A stretch of 64,000 bases of DNA from Pegea sp. RAD2-039 (GCA_034620365.1 JAQGEQ010000045.1:124001-188000), one strand, 5' to 3'; shown: positions 1-13,909, counted from the stretch's first letter. Made by a program: numbers and translations. Notes: generated from the sequence alone by a model not told the origin.

Positions 1-1023
1 TAATCCAACTTCATATTAACAAATAAAACTAAGTTTTAAAACAATAAATACAATTTCATTGTCATATGGCGTTATCTTGTTTGTTTCCACACTCAATTTC
101 CTGAAAAGACGTGATGTTTCATTCGTAATGATTAAAAAGCCAATGCAATGACTTTTTGGGGGGGTTAAAGTTCAACATCTACTCAATTATTAAACTACTT
201 GAGTTTCTTACAAATCATTTGAATGAGTGTAAAGAAGAAAATAAAAAGTTGTTTGTATCTTGGTAATCATTAACTGGTAGTTTACCGTAACATTTTTAAA
301 CATTACACAAAGTGTCAAGTTTTTATTGTCCTTTCCTCTCATCAAAATTGTTTTACTTTTTTTCTGAAGTAGTTTTCTGATTTGGAAGCTTCAGGTTCAA
401 CATCTTTCGCATAATTATTTTTAAGTCAGATGGTTTTTAAGTGTCTTTGTTGAGTTTATCAATTATTAGGTTCTGATCACTTATCTATATTTTCAGATTT
501 TATGCTATTTACCTTTTTTACAATTTGCAATTAAAAAACCGTTAAATAAATTATTAAAAAAAAGTTTTTATAAACTTAGACTTTTTAAAAGATTCATTTT
601 AAGCTTTAAATGTATTAAACTTTTGAATATTTTTCAACAGAGGTGACATATATCTAATAAACTGATTTAATTAGTAGCTCTAAAAAGTACTATTGAAGGA
701 CCTATTCATCAAAATTTTTATTTTTTGATTGAAAATAATTTACTAACAAATTTTTAATAAAATTTTTAATTTTAAGTAAAATAGTTATTAAAGAGTTATA
801 CTAATGAATAATTTAAATATTGAATAGATTAATAAATTGATAAGCAGCTAGAAAACGACTTTTTGATTTATTTGAATCTTTGCTTTAGTTTTAGAAGGAA
901 GTAAAAACTTTTGCAGCCATTTTACTTTTTAAATTCAAAAAATTTCTTTTAGTTATCCACAGCAGTTTATGAATAATAAAAAAAGCAAAATTTTGGTGAA
1001 CGGCAAGATTTTCTGTTATTAGA
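1..1023. other. Upstream region of chitin synthase, no gene seen
   Basis: AT-rich non-coding sequence with no long open frame and no recognisable protein similarity. Its last bases (about 1008-1021) form a strong 3' splice acceptor, a pyrimidine-rich run ending in TTATTAG, one base before the ATG at 1024. The first coding exon may therefore be preceded by a 5' UTR exon, a further coding exon, or a trans-spliced leader. I could not pick out a TATA box with confidence. Confidence 0.5.
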
Positions 1024-1600
1024 ATGGAACTTGGTGGGCTTAAATATAAAGACGTTGAAAGTTTCAGGAAGTTTACGAGTCAATATGGTTTGCAATGGTT
1101 ATTAGACAACTCAGCTGAGCCAGGAAAATATACTTTCTGGGTTAACGCTTCAAAAAAGTTGTATGAATTGGATGAAGATAATGAGATCACCAACAAGGAG
1201 ATTAAAGATCGATGCTTAGAGTATCTTTCAGAGAATTCGATTGTGGGTGGTGTGGAATGGAGGTCTTTAGTACAAGGGGATCAGTATTTAGTTCGTCATT
1301 TAGGCGATCATAATTTAAGTCTTTGCGATGATTTAATGATATTTACTTTTGCAAATATCTTCAAACAACCTGTTAGAATTTTCGAAGCAAATAAAAAAGT
1401 CATTTCGGTGAAACCTGTCGATTCAGATGAAGATAAGGAACCGATACTGATCGGGAAGATTACTTCTGATCATTACACTGTATTAAATGTTGAAGACTCA
1501 TCAAAACTCCCTAATCCAGAATCTGATCAAATTTTAGAGCTAGATCCTGAAAACTTACAGAATACTACAATTAATATTTCAGAAATTAAAAGAATTATTG
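1024..1600 (+). other. First CHS exon: OTU-like domain lacking the catalytic Cys
   Basis: This exon encodes 192 residues unlike the usual short N-terminus of chitin synthases. The order of conserved stretches follows the OTU fold. PGKYTF at 33-38 sits where active OTUs have DGNCLF. A helix with EIKDRCLEYLSEN follows (59-71), then DDLMIFTFANIFKQPVRIF (102-120), the position of the hydrophobic strand-helix-strand, and finally HYTVLN (150-155), the position of the catalytic His. The catalytic Cys position is Tyr36, so protease activity is unlikely. The exon ends in phase 1 and joins the next exon (DEKKESGP) in frame. The OTU assignment comes from pattern reading and is unverified by a profile search. 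Confidence 0.6.
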
Positions 1601-4600
1601 GTAAGCTGAAAAAGTTATTAATTTTTTAATCTTTTTTTTTGCCATCAAATATTTGTTCTCATTTAATTTTCTCAATTTTTATTCAGATGAAAAAAAGGAA
1701 AGCGGACCAATACCATCAGTTGGTGACCCTCTTCTTGAAATGTGTGCTGCTTTTTGATCTTTCACAATTTCATTCCTACTTCTTTTGTAGTCATGACGAA
1801 ATCCCGGTTTATGATATCGGAGTCATTGAACCTCCTGAAGACGAGGACAGAACTGAAGGGAAGCTGATGAAGATTCTGACAAAAGTCTTCAAGTTTCTCA
1901 GCTACATCATCTTCTTTGTATTAGTTTTTTTCGGATCAGTAATCAGTAAAGTAAATGAAATTTGATAATTTCATCGATTATAAGTCGATTATTTTATTAT
2001 CTAACTTTATTTCTCGCTATAAAATACCTCCTCAAGACACAATTTCGATTTTCAGACTTGTATCTTGATTCTCGCTAACTCTGCACAACCACGAACAGTT
2101 GGTACAAGTTCACCATTAAAAGATTCGAAAGGTCAAATGGATTACCTCCGCGCTTGGTCCTACTTTTTCATCCTTTTCTGTTTGCTATTCTCCGAGACTT
2201 TGACCATCTTGTATTCTGTGTACAGAATTATTCTTAAAAAATCTGAGAATGGAAACTTCTCGACTTACTTCTGGGTGAGATTTTTAAAAACTCACTTTTT
2301 TAGTTTATTATTTTAGAACTTTTTTGAATACTACAAAAAACTTTTAATAGAAATCCACTTTTTGATCATCTTATACAAGATTATCACTTAAAAATCACTT
2401 TTGTTTTAAAAATTAAAACAGATCTAAATAAGAAATGAAAATTTAAAATGAATTAAATTGTTTTTGAAAAGAACATTTTAATGTCGAATCTCAAAAAACA
2501 TTTCGAAATATTTGAAAAGTTTCGAAACGAAATAGATATTTTGCTTCAACAGAATCTTGTTCTAAACTATTTAAGATTGAATTTTATTTAAAAAAAAATC
2601 AGCTGATCTTAAATATAATTTGATTTACAGAATTGATTTTCAAATAAATTTGTTTGGATTACAGGGTAGTCTTTGGGAAACTTTGAGTAGTTTAGGTGAA
2701 GCGGCACTTTTTCTGATTGTCTTACCTAGACTTGATAGCACTTTGGCAATTTTGGCGTTTTCACTAACTGGCTTCGTTCCTTCAATACTTAATGTTTATG
2801 CAAAATGGGTCTCACTGCGTGGCGTTTCTAAAAGTCATTTCAAGTCGTCAATGAAAATGAGAACTACAAAAAAGATTGAATTTGTTTCAGCGCTTCTTGC
2901 TCCAGTAAGTCTCCTTGATGATGCTGACATTTTAATTCTTAAATATTTAAATTAATATTTTTCAACTTTTGTCAGTTTTTATTTTTATTTAATAGATATT
3001 TGGATATAAGACTTACTTTAAAATTATTTTTGAATGAAAAATATAATCTAGAAAAGAAATCGAATATTTGTATTTCTGTCTTATAAATAAATAAAAATTT
3101 CAATGAATGAAAGATAATGTGATTTTCAAAAGTTTTAGGTTTTAATAAAGTTTTTATATAAAAATCGTTCCAATCTTTCTTAAAGGGTTTAGTTTCTCAT
3201 AAAATAACTGATCTTATTAAACAAGAAAGCAAACCACTAACTACTCAACAATTCAGCCCACAAACATTATTAGTAACTTAACTAATTAAAGAAGTAAAAA
3301 CCTAAACTTTTTACAGAAACTTTAAGAGTTTATTGAAATATTTCATCTATTTTATGCAAATTAAAGAATTTTATTTGAGGTTATTTGAATAAATGAAAAT
3401 CTTGTTACAGATTCTTTTTTTGGTCGGGATATTTTGTTTTGTTTGTATTTCTATGCAAGTGTTCCCGGTTGATGTGGTAACAAGCTCATATAAAGAAGAT
3501 ACAAATCTTAGGACTACAGTTTTAACAATAGTGTGTGAGTAGATGAAACATTTTATAAAAGTTACAATATTTAATTGTGAATTTGTAGCTAACTTTTTGC
3601 TATATTGACTTTAAAGTTTTTAAGTTTTCACAATTTTTAATGAATATAATTTATTTCAGCTCTTATACTAATGTCGCTTCGATATTGGGAAAATTTTGTT
3701 ACCTGTAACTGGAATTTTAACTTTTGTGGGTTCAAATTTGAGATTGAAACCATAAAACTTCATGAAAATTTAGATATGTGTAGATTCAAATTCTCTTTGT
3801 TAAGTTCGATTATAAAATGTGGAATTTTTGTTGGATTTACTTACCTAACATTAGATGTAATAGAAATTGACAGCTTTTTAACACCTCCTACAAGTGGATC
3901 AAAAGGACTTAACAATGCTTTATTTCGTAATATAAAAAGAAGTCCTTTACCATACAGGTCAATAAACTTGAATATTTTTGCCTTAAAACACTTATCTCAC
4001 AGAATTTAGTTCTACAAATGCTAACATCATGTTATTTTTACAGTGATATTATGTACAAACTGATCATGGTTTTTATCACACAGTCATTCTGTTCCTTGGC
4101 TAGCTTCTTTTTTGGTCGAATCGCGTGTATGACTCTTGTTCAGTTGCATAGTTACTCGCTTCCATTGGTTCTTGTAACTCCAGTGCTCTCTATATTTTCA
4201 GCTGTTTTGACTGTTTACAAGTCTGAATGGCAGGGAACTTTATGGACGTTTATCAGTGAGATTTGGTTATTTTCTTATCACTTTTTTATTAATCTAAAAC
4301 CTAAACACAACTAACATGTCTTCAAAACGTGAAATTTATCAAAAAATAAAGATTTTTAATTAAAATATTTTTTAGTTTAAATTATCAGCTTATAAATCGA
4401 TTTTATAAATCAGTTACTTTATCGTTTTATCATTTATTTATATTATATAAATTTATTTACAACGCGACTAAAGTTTTCTTTTTCTGTCACATTTAATTTA
4501 CTACATTATTAAAATTTGGAAATAATTTTCATTCTGATAAATAATGAAAAATAATTTATTTAATTAATTCACTTAATTTACAGCTTTGGTAATTACAGCT

Positions 4601-7600
4601 TCAAATCTTCAATATTTTATAAAATGTTTAAAACATTTAGCAAAAAAAATCTTTTTAATCTCAAAGTTTTTGTTTTTGTCTAGAGCTTGATGGAACAGGA
4701 AAAAAAGTTCCATTTATTGATCTTTATATTGATTGGATTACTTTGTTAGATGGTGACAATAAACTTGTAATGTCGCTGGTTGTTATTGTTGGTCTTCTTA
4801 CTATACATTTAGCTATTATTATTTCCTCTTTTTATATTTGGAGTCAAACACAACAAAAAATTGAAAAGTTTGTTAAAAATTTATTCACTTAGAAACTTTT
4901 AATAAATTTTTTAATTTGAATAATTTGAAATATTTGTTTAAACTGAATTTACCTTTAAAAATTATTCAAAATATTTTGATTTATTTCTAGGACAGAGCTT
5001 TTATTTGTCAAAGCTTTATACGGAGGCCCAATTATTGATCAAAGCCTTATACTAAATCGTCGGCAACATCAAGAACAGTATTACAAGTTGGAAAAAAAGA
5101 ATGAAGATGAAAACCAAATGAAGAAGAGGTTCTCGTAAATAATATCGAACAGCTTGTTTCATCATTAAATTCTAGGCGCTACACCAAAACTAACAACAAG
5201 AAAAATATCCCTCACATATTTCTTTGCACGACAATGTGGCATGAGACGGATCAGGAGATGACACAGATGTTGACTTCATTAATGAGGTAGTTATTTGATA
5301 CAAAACTGAAATTTACGTTAAAAATTTTTATATTCTCCTAAAGTTTTATGTAATTTTAATTAAATTTTTATTTACTTTAAAGTTTGTAAACAATGAAAAA
5401 GAAATTCATAATTAAAATATGCTGAAGTGATAAAATTTGATAACATAATCCTACTTTACAACTTGTAAACAAATTTGTAAACAATTTTTTCATTTTGTGG
5501 TAGTAAAAATTTAAATATAAAAATTGTTATTCAAGTTTTAGCTTTGATGAAAGTTAATATGGGTTGTTATAATCAACTGTAAACCTAAACCAACCCTTGT
5601 GTTAATTTCAACTAAAATATTAACTGTAAAGATAAATCATCTTTATTTAGAAAATTAAAACTCTTTTGTTTGATTGATGTTATTCAAAAATAATAATTAT
5701 TTGCTTAATTTTCTGGTTTCTTAACATAAGTCAGCTTATAATTTCTAGATTAATTTAGATTTAAATTAAAAACCTTTAGAGATTTTTGTTAATTCAGTTT
5801 TTGAATCACTTAAAAACTTTTAAACTATTTGTTCCTATACAGAAGTTGTTATTAAGCCGATAGCTTATAAAAGTGATCTAAAGCAGAACAAACAAAATCT
5901 GTTGTAAAAATCAATCATGAATTAGACTACACCGAGCTAACCTGACTTATAGTAAACTTGAGATTGGCTTTTAATGATGTTATTTTCAAATAATTCCAAC
6001 TAAAAAAAGTTACAAATTTTTACTTTTTAAAGAATGGATAAAGATGAATCTAAACGTCGTAGTATGAAAAATGATGTTGATAAATATTCATTTCATATTC
6101 ATATTCTCTTTGATGATGCCTTTGAAACAGAAAAAGGAACCAAAAACCGAGTTCCAAATAAATATGTGTATCAACTCTGCCGGCTGGTTCCTTTTGCAGC
6201 AAAGTAAGACTTTTAAAAAATCTAAAAGTTTGAAATAAATTTTGAGTTTTTAATTTCTAAGAAAGTAATTTTTTGACTTTAATTAATCTTACAGTAAAGT
6301 TGAAAAAGGTAAAGGTTATGAACTACCTTTACCAGTGATTTACTCTACACCTTATGGAGCACGCCTGGAGTTTATCATGCCAAATAATAACATGATGTTT
6401 GTTCATTTGAAAGATAAAAATAAGATAAGGTTGTTGATTGAAAAGTTATTAATTTGTAACTTTATCTCGAGAAAATATTTCATCAGTTAACTGAAATTTT
6501 TAATTAAAATTGATTTAAACCTTTTAAATTTAAAGATAAGATTTCTTAAATAATTTAAAAGTTTACCAACCAATCAAATTTATTTTATCTCATTTCTATT
6601 TAGGCATCGAAAACGTTGGTCTCAGTGCATGTACATGTACTACATTCTCGGCTATCTGCATATGACAAAAAAATTTAAAAAGATCGAAGACATCTTCATA
6701 TTAGCTTTAGATGGTGATGTAGATTTCCAACCAAACTCAGTTCTTACTTTAGTTGATCGAATGCTAAGAAATGACTCAGTAGGAGCTGCCTGCGGAAGAA
6801 TACATCCAGTTGGTAAGAAAGTTATTGATGTAGCATGAAAAAACTCATGATGGTTTTCGAAGGTGGTGGACCAGTTGTGTGGTTCCAAAAGTTTGAGTAT
6901 GCAGTTGGTCATTGGTTACAAAAAACAGCTGAACACGTGTTGGGGTGTGTTCTGTGCAGTCCTGGTTGTTTTAGTATGTTTAGAGGGAAAGCTTTGATGG
7001 ATACAAACGTTGTCAAGACTTATACAACAAAAGCAACTGAAGCTCTCCATTACGTCCAATGGGACCAAGGTTAATAGAAATGAATATTTCAATCCTTAAA
7101 ATCAAGTTGGTTTTGATCAGGAGAAGATAGATGGTTATGTACTCTTCTACTGAAACAAGGATGGAGAATTGAATATAGTGCTGCGTCTGATTCCTTTACT
7201 TTTGCTCCTGAGGACTTTAAAGAATTTTACAACCAGCGAAGGCGGTCAGTATCTTCAGATATTAACTAGATAATCATCTTAGCCATTTGCAGATGGGGCC
7301 CTTCTACTATGGCAAACGTGTTTGATATTTTAAGCGATTCTTCGATCACAGTGAAGAACAATGATTATGTTTCATGGGGATATGTGACCTACCAGGTACA
7401 AATCTAAGGATCCTAACTTCAAGATTTGATCTTTTATTTTTCCAGGGGTCCTTATTGATTTCTTCTGTGCTTGGTCCTGCAACTGTTGTTATGATGGTAC
7501 AAGGAGCTTTTTCCTATATTTTTCGATGGGATGCCACTGTATCGTTACTTGTAGCACTTATTCCAGTCATCATTTATATATTCTTGTGTTATACAACAAG

Positions 7601-10600
7601 TCAAGACACTCAAGTAACTATTTCAACAGTTGGTTTCATGTTAAGTGTTTGGTTTCTTAGGTAGCAGTTGCTGGTATTTTAACTATTGTCTACGCCTTGG
7701 TGATGATGGCGGTCCTCGTCGGAGTGGTGGGCGCTATGGCTTCAACTAGTAAGTTAACGAATCAGTTTGATCTAAAAATTTTGGTTTTCTCAGTCCGATA
7801 AAAATCTTTATTTTAAACAAACAATTTCGATTGTAATCTTCATTAAGCTTGTTTATGAAAATTCTTATAAATATTAATTTAATCAGTGGTATCTACATAT
7901 TTTGTGTTTTATCACTAATATTACCAGCTTTAAAGAAAAGAAAGAATCCTTAAATGCTTTTTATATTCCATTTCACTGATTTTCTTCACTTAGAGAAATG
8001 GTTCTCGGTCGAAACAGGCCCTTATACTAGCATATGATAGACACTGGATTCGCTAACTCGAATAATTTTATTTCAGCAATACTCGATCCTAACAATCTTT
8101 TTTATGCTGTTATGGCGGGACTGTACTTCTTTACTGCTGTGCTGCATCCACAAGAGATCAGTTGTCTTTTTCATGCACCTCTTTATTACTTATGTGTGCC
8201 TTCAGCTTTCATCTTTCTAATGGTTTATAGGTAATCTAGTTGTAGATATTTAATAAGAATCAAACTTGAAGTATCATTCGAAATTGTTGAACAAATTTAT
8301 AAAAAGTCTTTTAAATATTTTTTCAGCTTAAACAACATGGATAACGTGTCTTGGGGGACAAGAGAGAATAAAAAACCTGGTGATATGGTCGAACAAGTCG
8401 AACAAAAACCTCAGGTATCTTACACAAATTTGTTTAAAAATTATTTAGCTGACGTCAAATTGAAATTATTCTAATATCATAAGACTGACGAAACGAAGAT
8501 GTTTGTTTAGTTACTAAACAAGCTTTGTTATGTAAGATTTGCCTGGTATTTAAGATAAGTTATTGATACTATTAAACATTTTTTGATATATTTAAGATAA
8601 AGTTTTCAATAAATTGCAATATTTGTTTGATTATCATTTACTCACGAAATTGCAGTTTGAACACAAACACTAAATATTGAATAAAATAAGCAAATAGTTT
8701 TTAATTTAATACTAACTTGAGTTGACAGTTGATTTAAAAGCTGGCAGTATATTGACTCTTAAAACACAAAAAAAAAATTATCTCCAAAAAAACAAAGATT
8801 TTTAATCATAGAGCTTTACTGAGCGGATTCAGGAAAAACTAAAGATGAATGCAACCGGAAGCTCTAAAGAATCTGAATCTGGCTACACTTGTGGATTAGG
8901 AAACTTCTGTCAATGTGCAGTTTGTATAACTCCACAGCCTCATTATTATGTGCCTGTTGCAAATCAAGAACCTGGTATGATACAACCGCAGCGACGGAGA
9001 ACAACCGCCATTTACCGAAAACCCACGATGTCAAAAGCTCAGATGATTGATGACTTCAGTAAAGCAAAAGCTGTTGCTATGGGTTAGAATCTTAAATAAA
9101 TTAAATTGTTAAAGACTGTTGATAAGATTCATGCCTAAAGTTGAAATTTGTTAATTTATTTATGAAATTATAAGTTTAGGAAACCACAAAAAATTAGTTA
9201 AAATCTTTTCGAAATGAAATGTTTAAGAAAATCCTATGTGGGTTATATGTGTAATAATCTAATAAAGCAATCTGGTAATATTTCTGCTGTGAATTAATAC
9301 GTTCAAGTGGAAATAAGCAAAGTAGGGAAATAGTTTATCAACTGATTGTTGGTTTATGTATTTGTAGGGCAAGATGCTGACCGGATTAAAAAACGAATGA
9401 GTCGAACAATGACAGTAAGAGATATCAAAGACATTGGCGGAGATGCAAGCAACTTAACAACCGGAAAACTTCGTCGTATTTCAAGGTTTGTTGCTTTAAG
9501 ATTTCATCTCCAAACGATGGAATTGTTGCTAGGCAAACAAGAACGTCAACTTTTCATCGCGATAACGAAGACGCGTTAAAAAGAGCCCAAGAAGAAGCAG
9601 AGTATCTTCATAATAATTTGGATAACGAGTCAACTAGATCAGTAAGAGTTTTCTGAGTATCTTCATTTTATTAATCAATTTTATAAACTTAAAAAATATA
9701 TTTAAGTTTATTATTTTTGAAATAATTCCACTAAAACAATCAGAAAAATAATCTTTTTGATAAATATAGTATAATTATTATTATAGTAATATAGTATAAC
9801 CCATAATTCTAATCTATCGTTGATATAAATTTAATACTTTCATCATTAAAATTTCTTCTTTAGGGAGAATATCAATCAGATTATTCTGACTCTGAATTTG
9901 AAGGGATTAACGAAATACAAAAAATAGAAGAAGAAAATGAATCACTTAGTTGGATTTTCAACGGCGAGATGGAAAATTGCCAAATAGAGTGAGAAAGAGT
10001 CTTTGATGTTTGATGAAAATTTAACTGAAATTATTTCAGTTATATTGAAGAAGAAGAAAGAAGTTTCTGGAGATATATAATTGATCAGTACCTCTACCCA
10101 CTCGAAGAAGATGCTGAAGAGAAAAAACGAATTCAAGGTTTTCTAAAATTATTATTTCTAAAATAGTTGAGTCTCAAATGTAGAAACCTTCAACATCGTT
10201 TAACCGACTAAAATATCGAAGCTATAAAAGCTTATCGACTTTTTAGAGGACTTGAAAGCTTTACGAAACAAAGTAACTGGTGCCTACTACTTTGCAAACG
10301 CTCTGTGGTTAGTTTTAAACTTTGCTCTACAATTGGCAATTAGTGATGTAGCTATCAGCTTCGTATTAGATGGATCTCAAATTACTGTGAGTTATATTTG
10401 AATCATCAAATTTACGAATACCACTAAATATATTTTTTTGATGTATTTTTTGATATTACATTTATAAAGATTATCTTTAATTCTAAAAGTCAAATATTTT
10501 TTAATTAAAATTTGTATTTAAGTAGAAATAAAAACTAAAAGAAATTTCCAAAAACCAATACCAGCTGAATAAATAGAATAATTTATTTTACATATAGCTG

Positions 10601-12292
10601 AAATTTTGTTTGTTTTTTTAAACAAGTTAATAACATAAAGATAGAAAAGTTTAAAACTTAACTTGCAGCTCAAAGTTGAACTTCGGTAAATAAATATTAA
10701 AAATTAATTAATTTGTATTTAAGTTTCTTTTAATATTCAAATATAAGTTGAAATGTAACTTAAACAAATCAGACATACTTTCTTATTATACCAAATTGGT
10801 TTCCTGTTATTTACATTAGAATTTTAAAATTAAATTAATTATTAATGAATAATTTAAAAGAGTTTTACAAGCTAAATACTTTCAAAGTAGAAACATAATT
10901 CACATAATAGAGAAAAGAATTTCCCATTTTTTTCTCTTTTAATATTATGAAACTTTGAATTTCTATTAAACCTTTAAAAATATACTAAACTTTTATATCT
11001 TTCTGTATTCAAAAAAAATCAGTTTGTAGTCGAGTTTTATCTGATGCTTTAAGCTGTGAAACAATTTCTAAGACTTGCTGAGGGTCTAAACTTTATCTAA
11101 TGATGAGTTTTTCGTCGACAGTTGAATCCTGTTTCATTCCTGTTCTTGTTGTTTTTCGTTGTGGTGCTTATAGTTCAATTCACCTGTATGCTTGCACACA
11201 GGTTGGTTACTTCTATAATTATTTGCATCAACCCATAAACTAAATAGGAAAATTGTAAAATGTTCAGATCCATTTTCAAATCTTTAATTCTTATGTTTTA
11301 AGATGGTCAACTGCACTACATGTTCTCGCAAAAACAACTCTATCAAGTGGAGTAGAACTAGGAGTAGTAAACACTATCTCTACACAACAAGTATGTCTTC
11401 AAAAAACTATTTTGTTTGAAAAATTATTGAGTCTTGAGATGAAATTAAATAATCTTACAGCGAAAAGAAGCTGAAGAAGAATTTAAGAGAAAAAAAATGA
11501 GAAAAGCAAGTTTTGGAGAGATTCCAGATTCTCAAAGAGTTGAGGAAGTACCAGAAGATAATATTCAATTCAGGTCGCTATCTATGTTTTATTAGATTTA
11601 TTTATTGCTTCTTGTAACGTTTTCAAATTTATTTGTTTTAAAAGTTTTAAAATTGTTTATTAATTTGTAGAAATAAATTTGATACATAAAACTAAATGTT
11701 CAAGATAATTAGATAAAGCAATCAGATACTGTAAGAGTTTAATATCTAACAAGAAAATAAATAAAAACTACTAATCTAATCTCATCTTCCTAAAAGTTAG
11801 TTTTAAAATGATCTTTTGTAACTCAGAGACGGATACAACACCGGAAAAGGCCATTTAAACGAAGCATTTGAAGATGATACCGATAGCGGACATAATTCAT
11901 TTGCACATCAATCATCCAATTCAACTACAGCTTCAATTCATTTACCATCACAACAAAATCTGACGTTTAGAAAAGGATCCCTCAGAAACTTGTTTGTTTG
12001 ATTTTGATTAATTAATCTTTACTTTTAAAATTGATAATTCAAGTTAAAGTAAAAGAGTTTAATTTGCTGAGATGATTAATCTTCTTCTTCTAGTTATATG
12101 GATGAGCCTGATGAGTTCCCAGAACCAAGATTGAATCGCAAAAGTGCTGCGATACAACCTCAGATGTTTGAGTTAGATGAAGAAAATAAAGTTGTAAAGA
12201 ATCAACCTCAAGTCAAATTCGCAACAACAGGAGATGGAACTTCTGGCAATCTAATATTATTAGAAGATCAAGCAGAACAAACTGAACTATAA
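1024..12292 (+). CDS. CHS: Chitin synthase with N-terminal OTU-like domain, 33 exons
   Basis: Polymerises UDP-GlcNAc into chitin at the plasma membrane (GT2 family). The exons are 1024-1600, 1687-1741, 1791-1950, 2056-2274, 2665-2904, 3411-3534, 3660-3957, 4044-4255, 4684-4867, 4991-5128, 5176-5286, 6033-6203, 6295-6429, 6604-6812, 6863-7069, 7121-7244, 7293-7395, 7446-7613, 7661-7748, 7994-8029, 8077-8230, 8327-8414, 8812-9082, 9368-9485, 9533-9641, 9864-9988, 10040-10137, 10247-10386, 11122-11201, 11303-11390, 11461-11573, 11827-11991 and 12094-12292. All joins keep frame and give 1,768 residues. Residues 1-192 are OTU-like. N-terminal membrane segments follow, then the catalytic block: DGDVDFQP (911-918), EDRW (1015-1018) and QRRRW (1052-1056, split by an intron). 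Transmembrane helices come next, then the metazoan SWGTRE signature (1246-1251) and an acidic C-terminal tail. All introns are GT-AG except one GC-AG. The hallmark residues make the enzyme call secure. The start codon is less sure because a splice acceptor abuts it. Confidence 0.95.
8030..8076 (+). other. GC-AG intron of 47 nt in CHS
   Basis: Between exons 20 and 21 there is no GT donor in the right place. Splicing at ACTA|GCATAT to TTTCAG|CAATAC keeps frame (GPYT-TILDPNN) and joins the two transmembrane stretches as expected for the family. The intron is 47 nt, the same size as its GT-AG neighbour at 7614-7660. Confidence 0.75.
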
Positions 12293-12375
12293 AGTTGAAA
12301 CTCGTTAAAAAAAACAAGTTTACTTATAGAACAGGTTTTTACTAATTTCATCAGCCTTATTTGATAAACTTTTTA

Positions 12376-12381
12376 AATAAA
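12376..12381 (+). terminator. Polyadenylation signal of CHS (AATAAA)
   Basis: AATAAA lies about 84 nt after the CHS stop codon in AT-rich 3' UTR sequence. This is the most likely cleavage signal for the transcript. Confidence 0.5.
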
Positions 12382-13909
12382 ATAACATAAAATGAGAAGT
12401 TTAAAGAAAGTTAAGATGAATAAATTTGTGAAACTATTATTAATTTATATGAAGTTGTGTTTGGAGAAAGTTTTTCGTATTTTTTTAATTGAACTTTATC
12501 AAGTTTTCACATTGTAAACATATTCTTTAAAGTTTTTCTTTTTTGTGATACTTTCAACTTTTTTTTTCTTATTTTAACATTTAGCAATAAGGTTTAAAAT
12601 ATTTGATTAATCTAAAGAATAAATCTTTTGTATATATCTAGATGCCAATATACGTAGAAAACCAAACTGTAAAATAAACGGATTAATATTACTATTTGTA
12701 TCTTTACCAGCAGAGTTGGTGTTTTGATAAAAATGATTCCTTTATAGATACTTCAACTTGATAAATCTATTAAAAAAATTTTATAATTCATTACACAAAA
12801 CTTTATTTAAAAAAAGTGATTTTTTTGCCATAATAAATCTTAACAAGGCTTTCAACGATTTTTAAAGTTTTGTAATTCAAAACTTAAGTGTTAATAAAAG
12901 TTTATATTCGTTTATTCTAAACATGAAAGTCGATATCAAGTTTAATTTTCCAATTTGAGTTGTTAGAGCATTTAGTGGTGATTCTTTTTATTTAAAAAAA
13001 TTCAAATCAAGTAAAAATATTAAAAATTAGTTAACATTAAATGAACAAAAGTTTTTATTTGATATTTATTCATCTTGAAATTTATGCTAAAAACTTTGTT
13101 TCTTTTATAAAGTGCTTTTTTATGAAAAGCTTGATTTAGTAAACATAAAAACGAAGATAATAAAACCCAAAGTTAAAAATAAATTGAGAAAGCTAAAACC
13201 TAAAGTTGAAAATAAAAGCCATTTTAGGGCCCAGTTAATAGCTGTACAAACAAGAAATATGACAAACTAGAACACAAATCTTGTGGTTGTTTTTTATACA
13301 ATTTTAAAGCATATCTTGTAAATCAAATAAGATATCGAGTTTTTTGTAAGCAAACATTATAAATTCCTTATAAATCTTTTATTAATTCCTAAAACTGTTT
13401 AAATAAAATTGTTATATAAGTAACATAACTTTGAAAAAGCTAAATCATTTTAGTCGTAAATAGAAAAAGCATTTTACAGTTTCCAAACACAGTTTTATAT
13501 AGATTTCAATAATTCATATTTAATTAATTTTATTTGGTTGATCTTTTTGTCATCTAATTAAGTTGTTTTAATTACTGTTTTTAATTTTAAGCAAACAAAA
13601 TTAAGAAGAAGGTTTAGTTTTTATGATAACATTAATAACTCTAAAACAATGGTTTTAGATAGCACTAAAAATAAGCTTTAGTTTTATAAATTACATTTAT
13701 AGATTTAATTTTGTACTCAAATTATTTTCGTAATAATTTAATGTCTTATTTGTAAAATTCCTTAAAAAGTCAAAACTAAAAATTGAGTTTTCTTTTTATA
13801 AAATGAATTAGTATTGTAACTGATAAGGTAGCCTCTGATCACAAGGTATTTGAATAAAATCTTGCTGTAGTTGATTGCATAGTATTTCTATATTTAATGT
13901 GACAGCAAA
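12382..13909. other. Intergenic, no gene seen
   Basis: AT-rich sequence between the CHS 3' end and a LINE-like relic. I see no open frame with protein-like content and no structured RNA. Confidence 0.5.

Noticed and set aside
1639..1965. 108-codon open frame overlapping CHS exons 2 and 3
   Set aside because: It reads through a 49-nt intron. Only its second part is the true CHS frame (the KLMKILTKVFKFLSY stretch). Splicing explains the region better.
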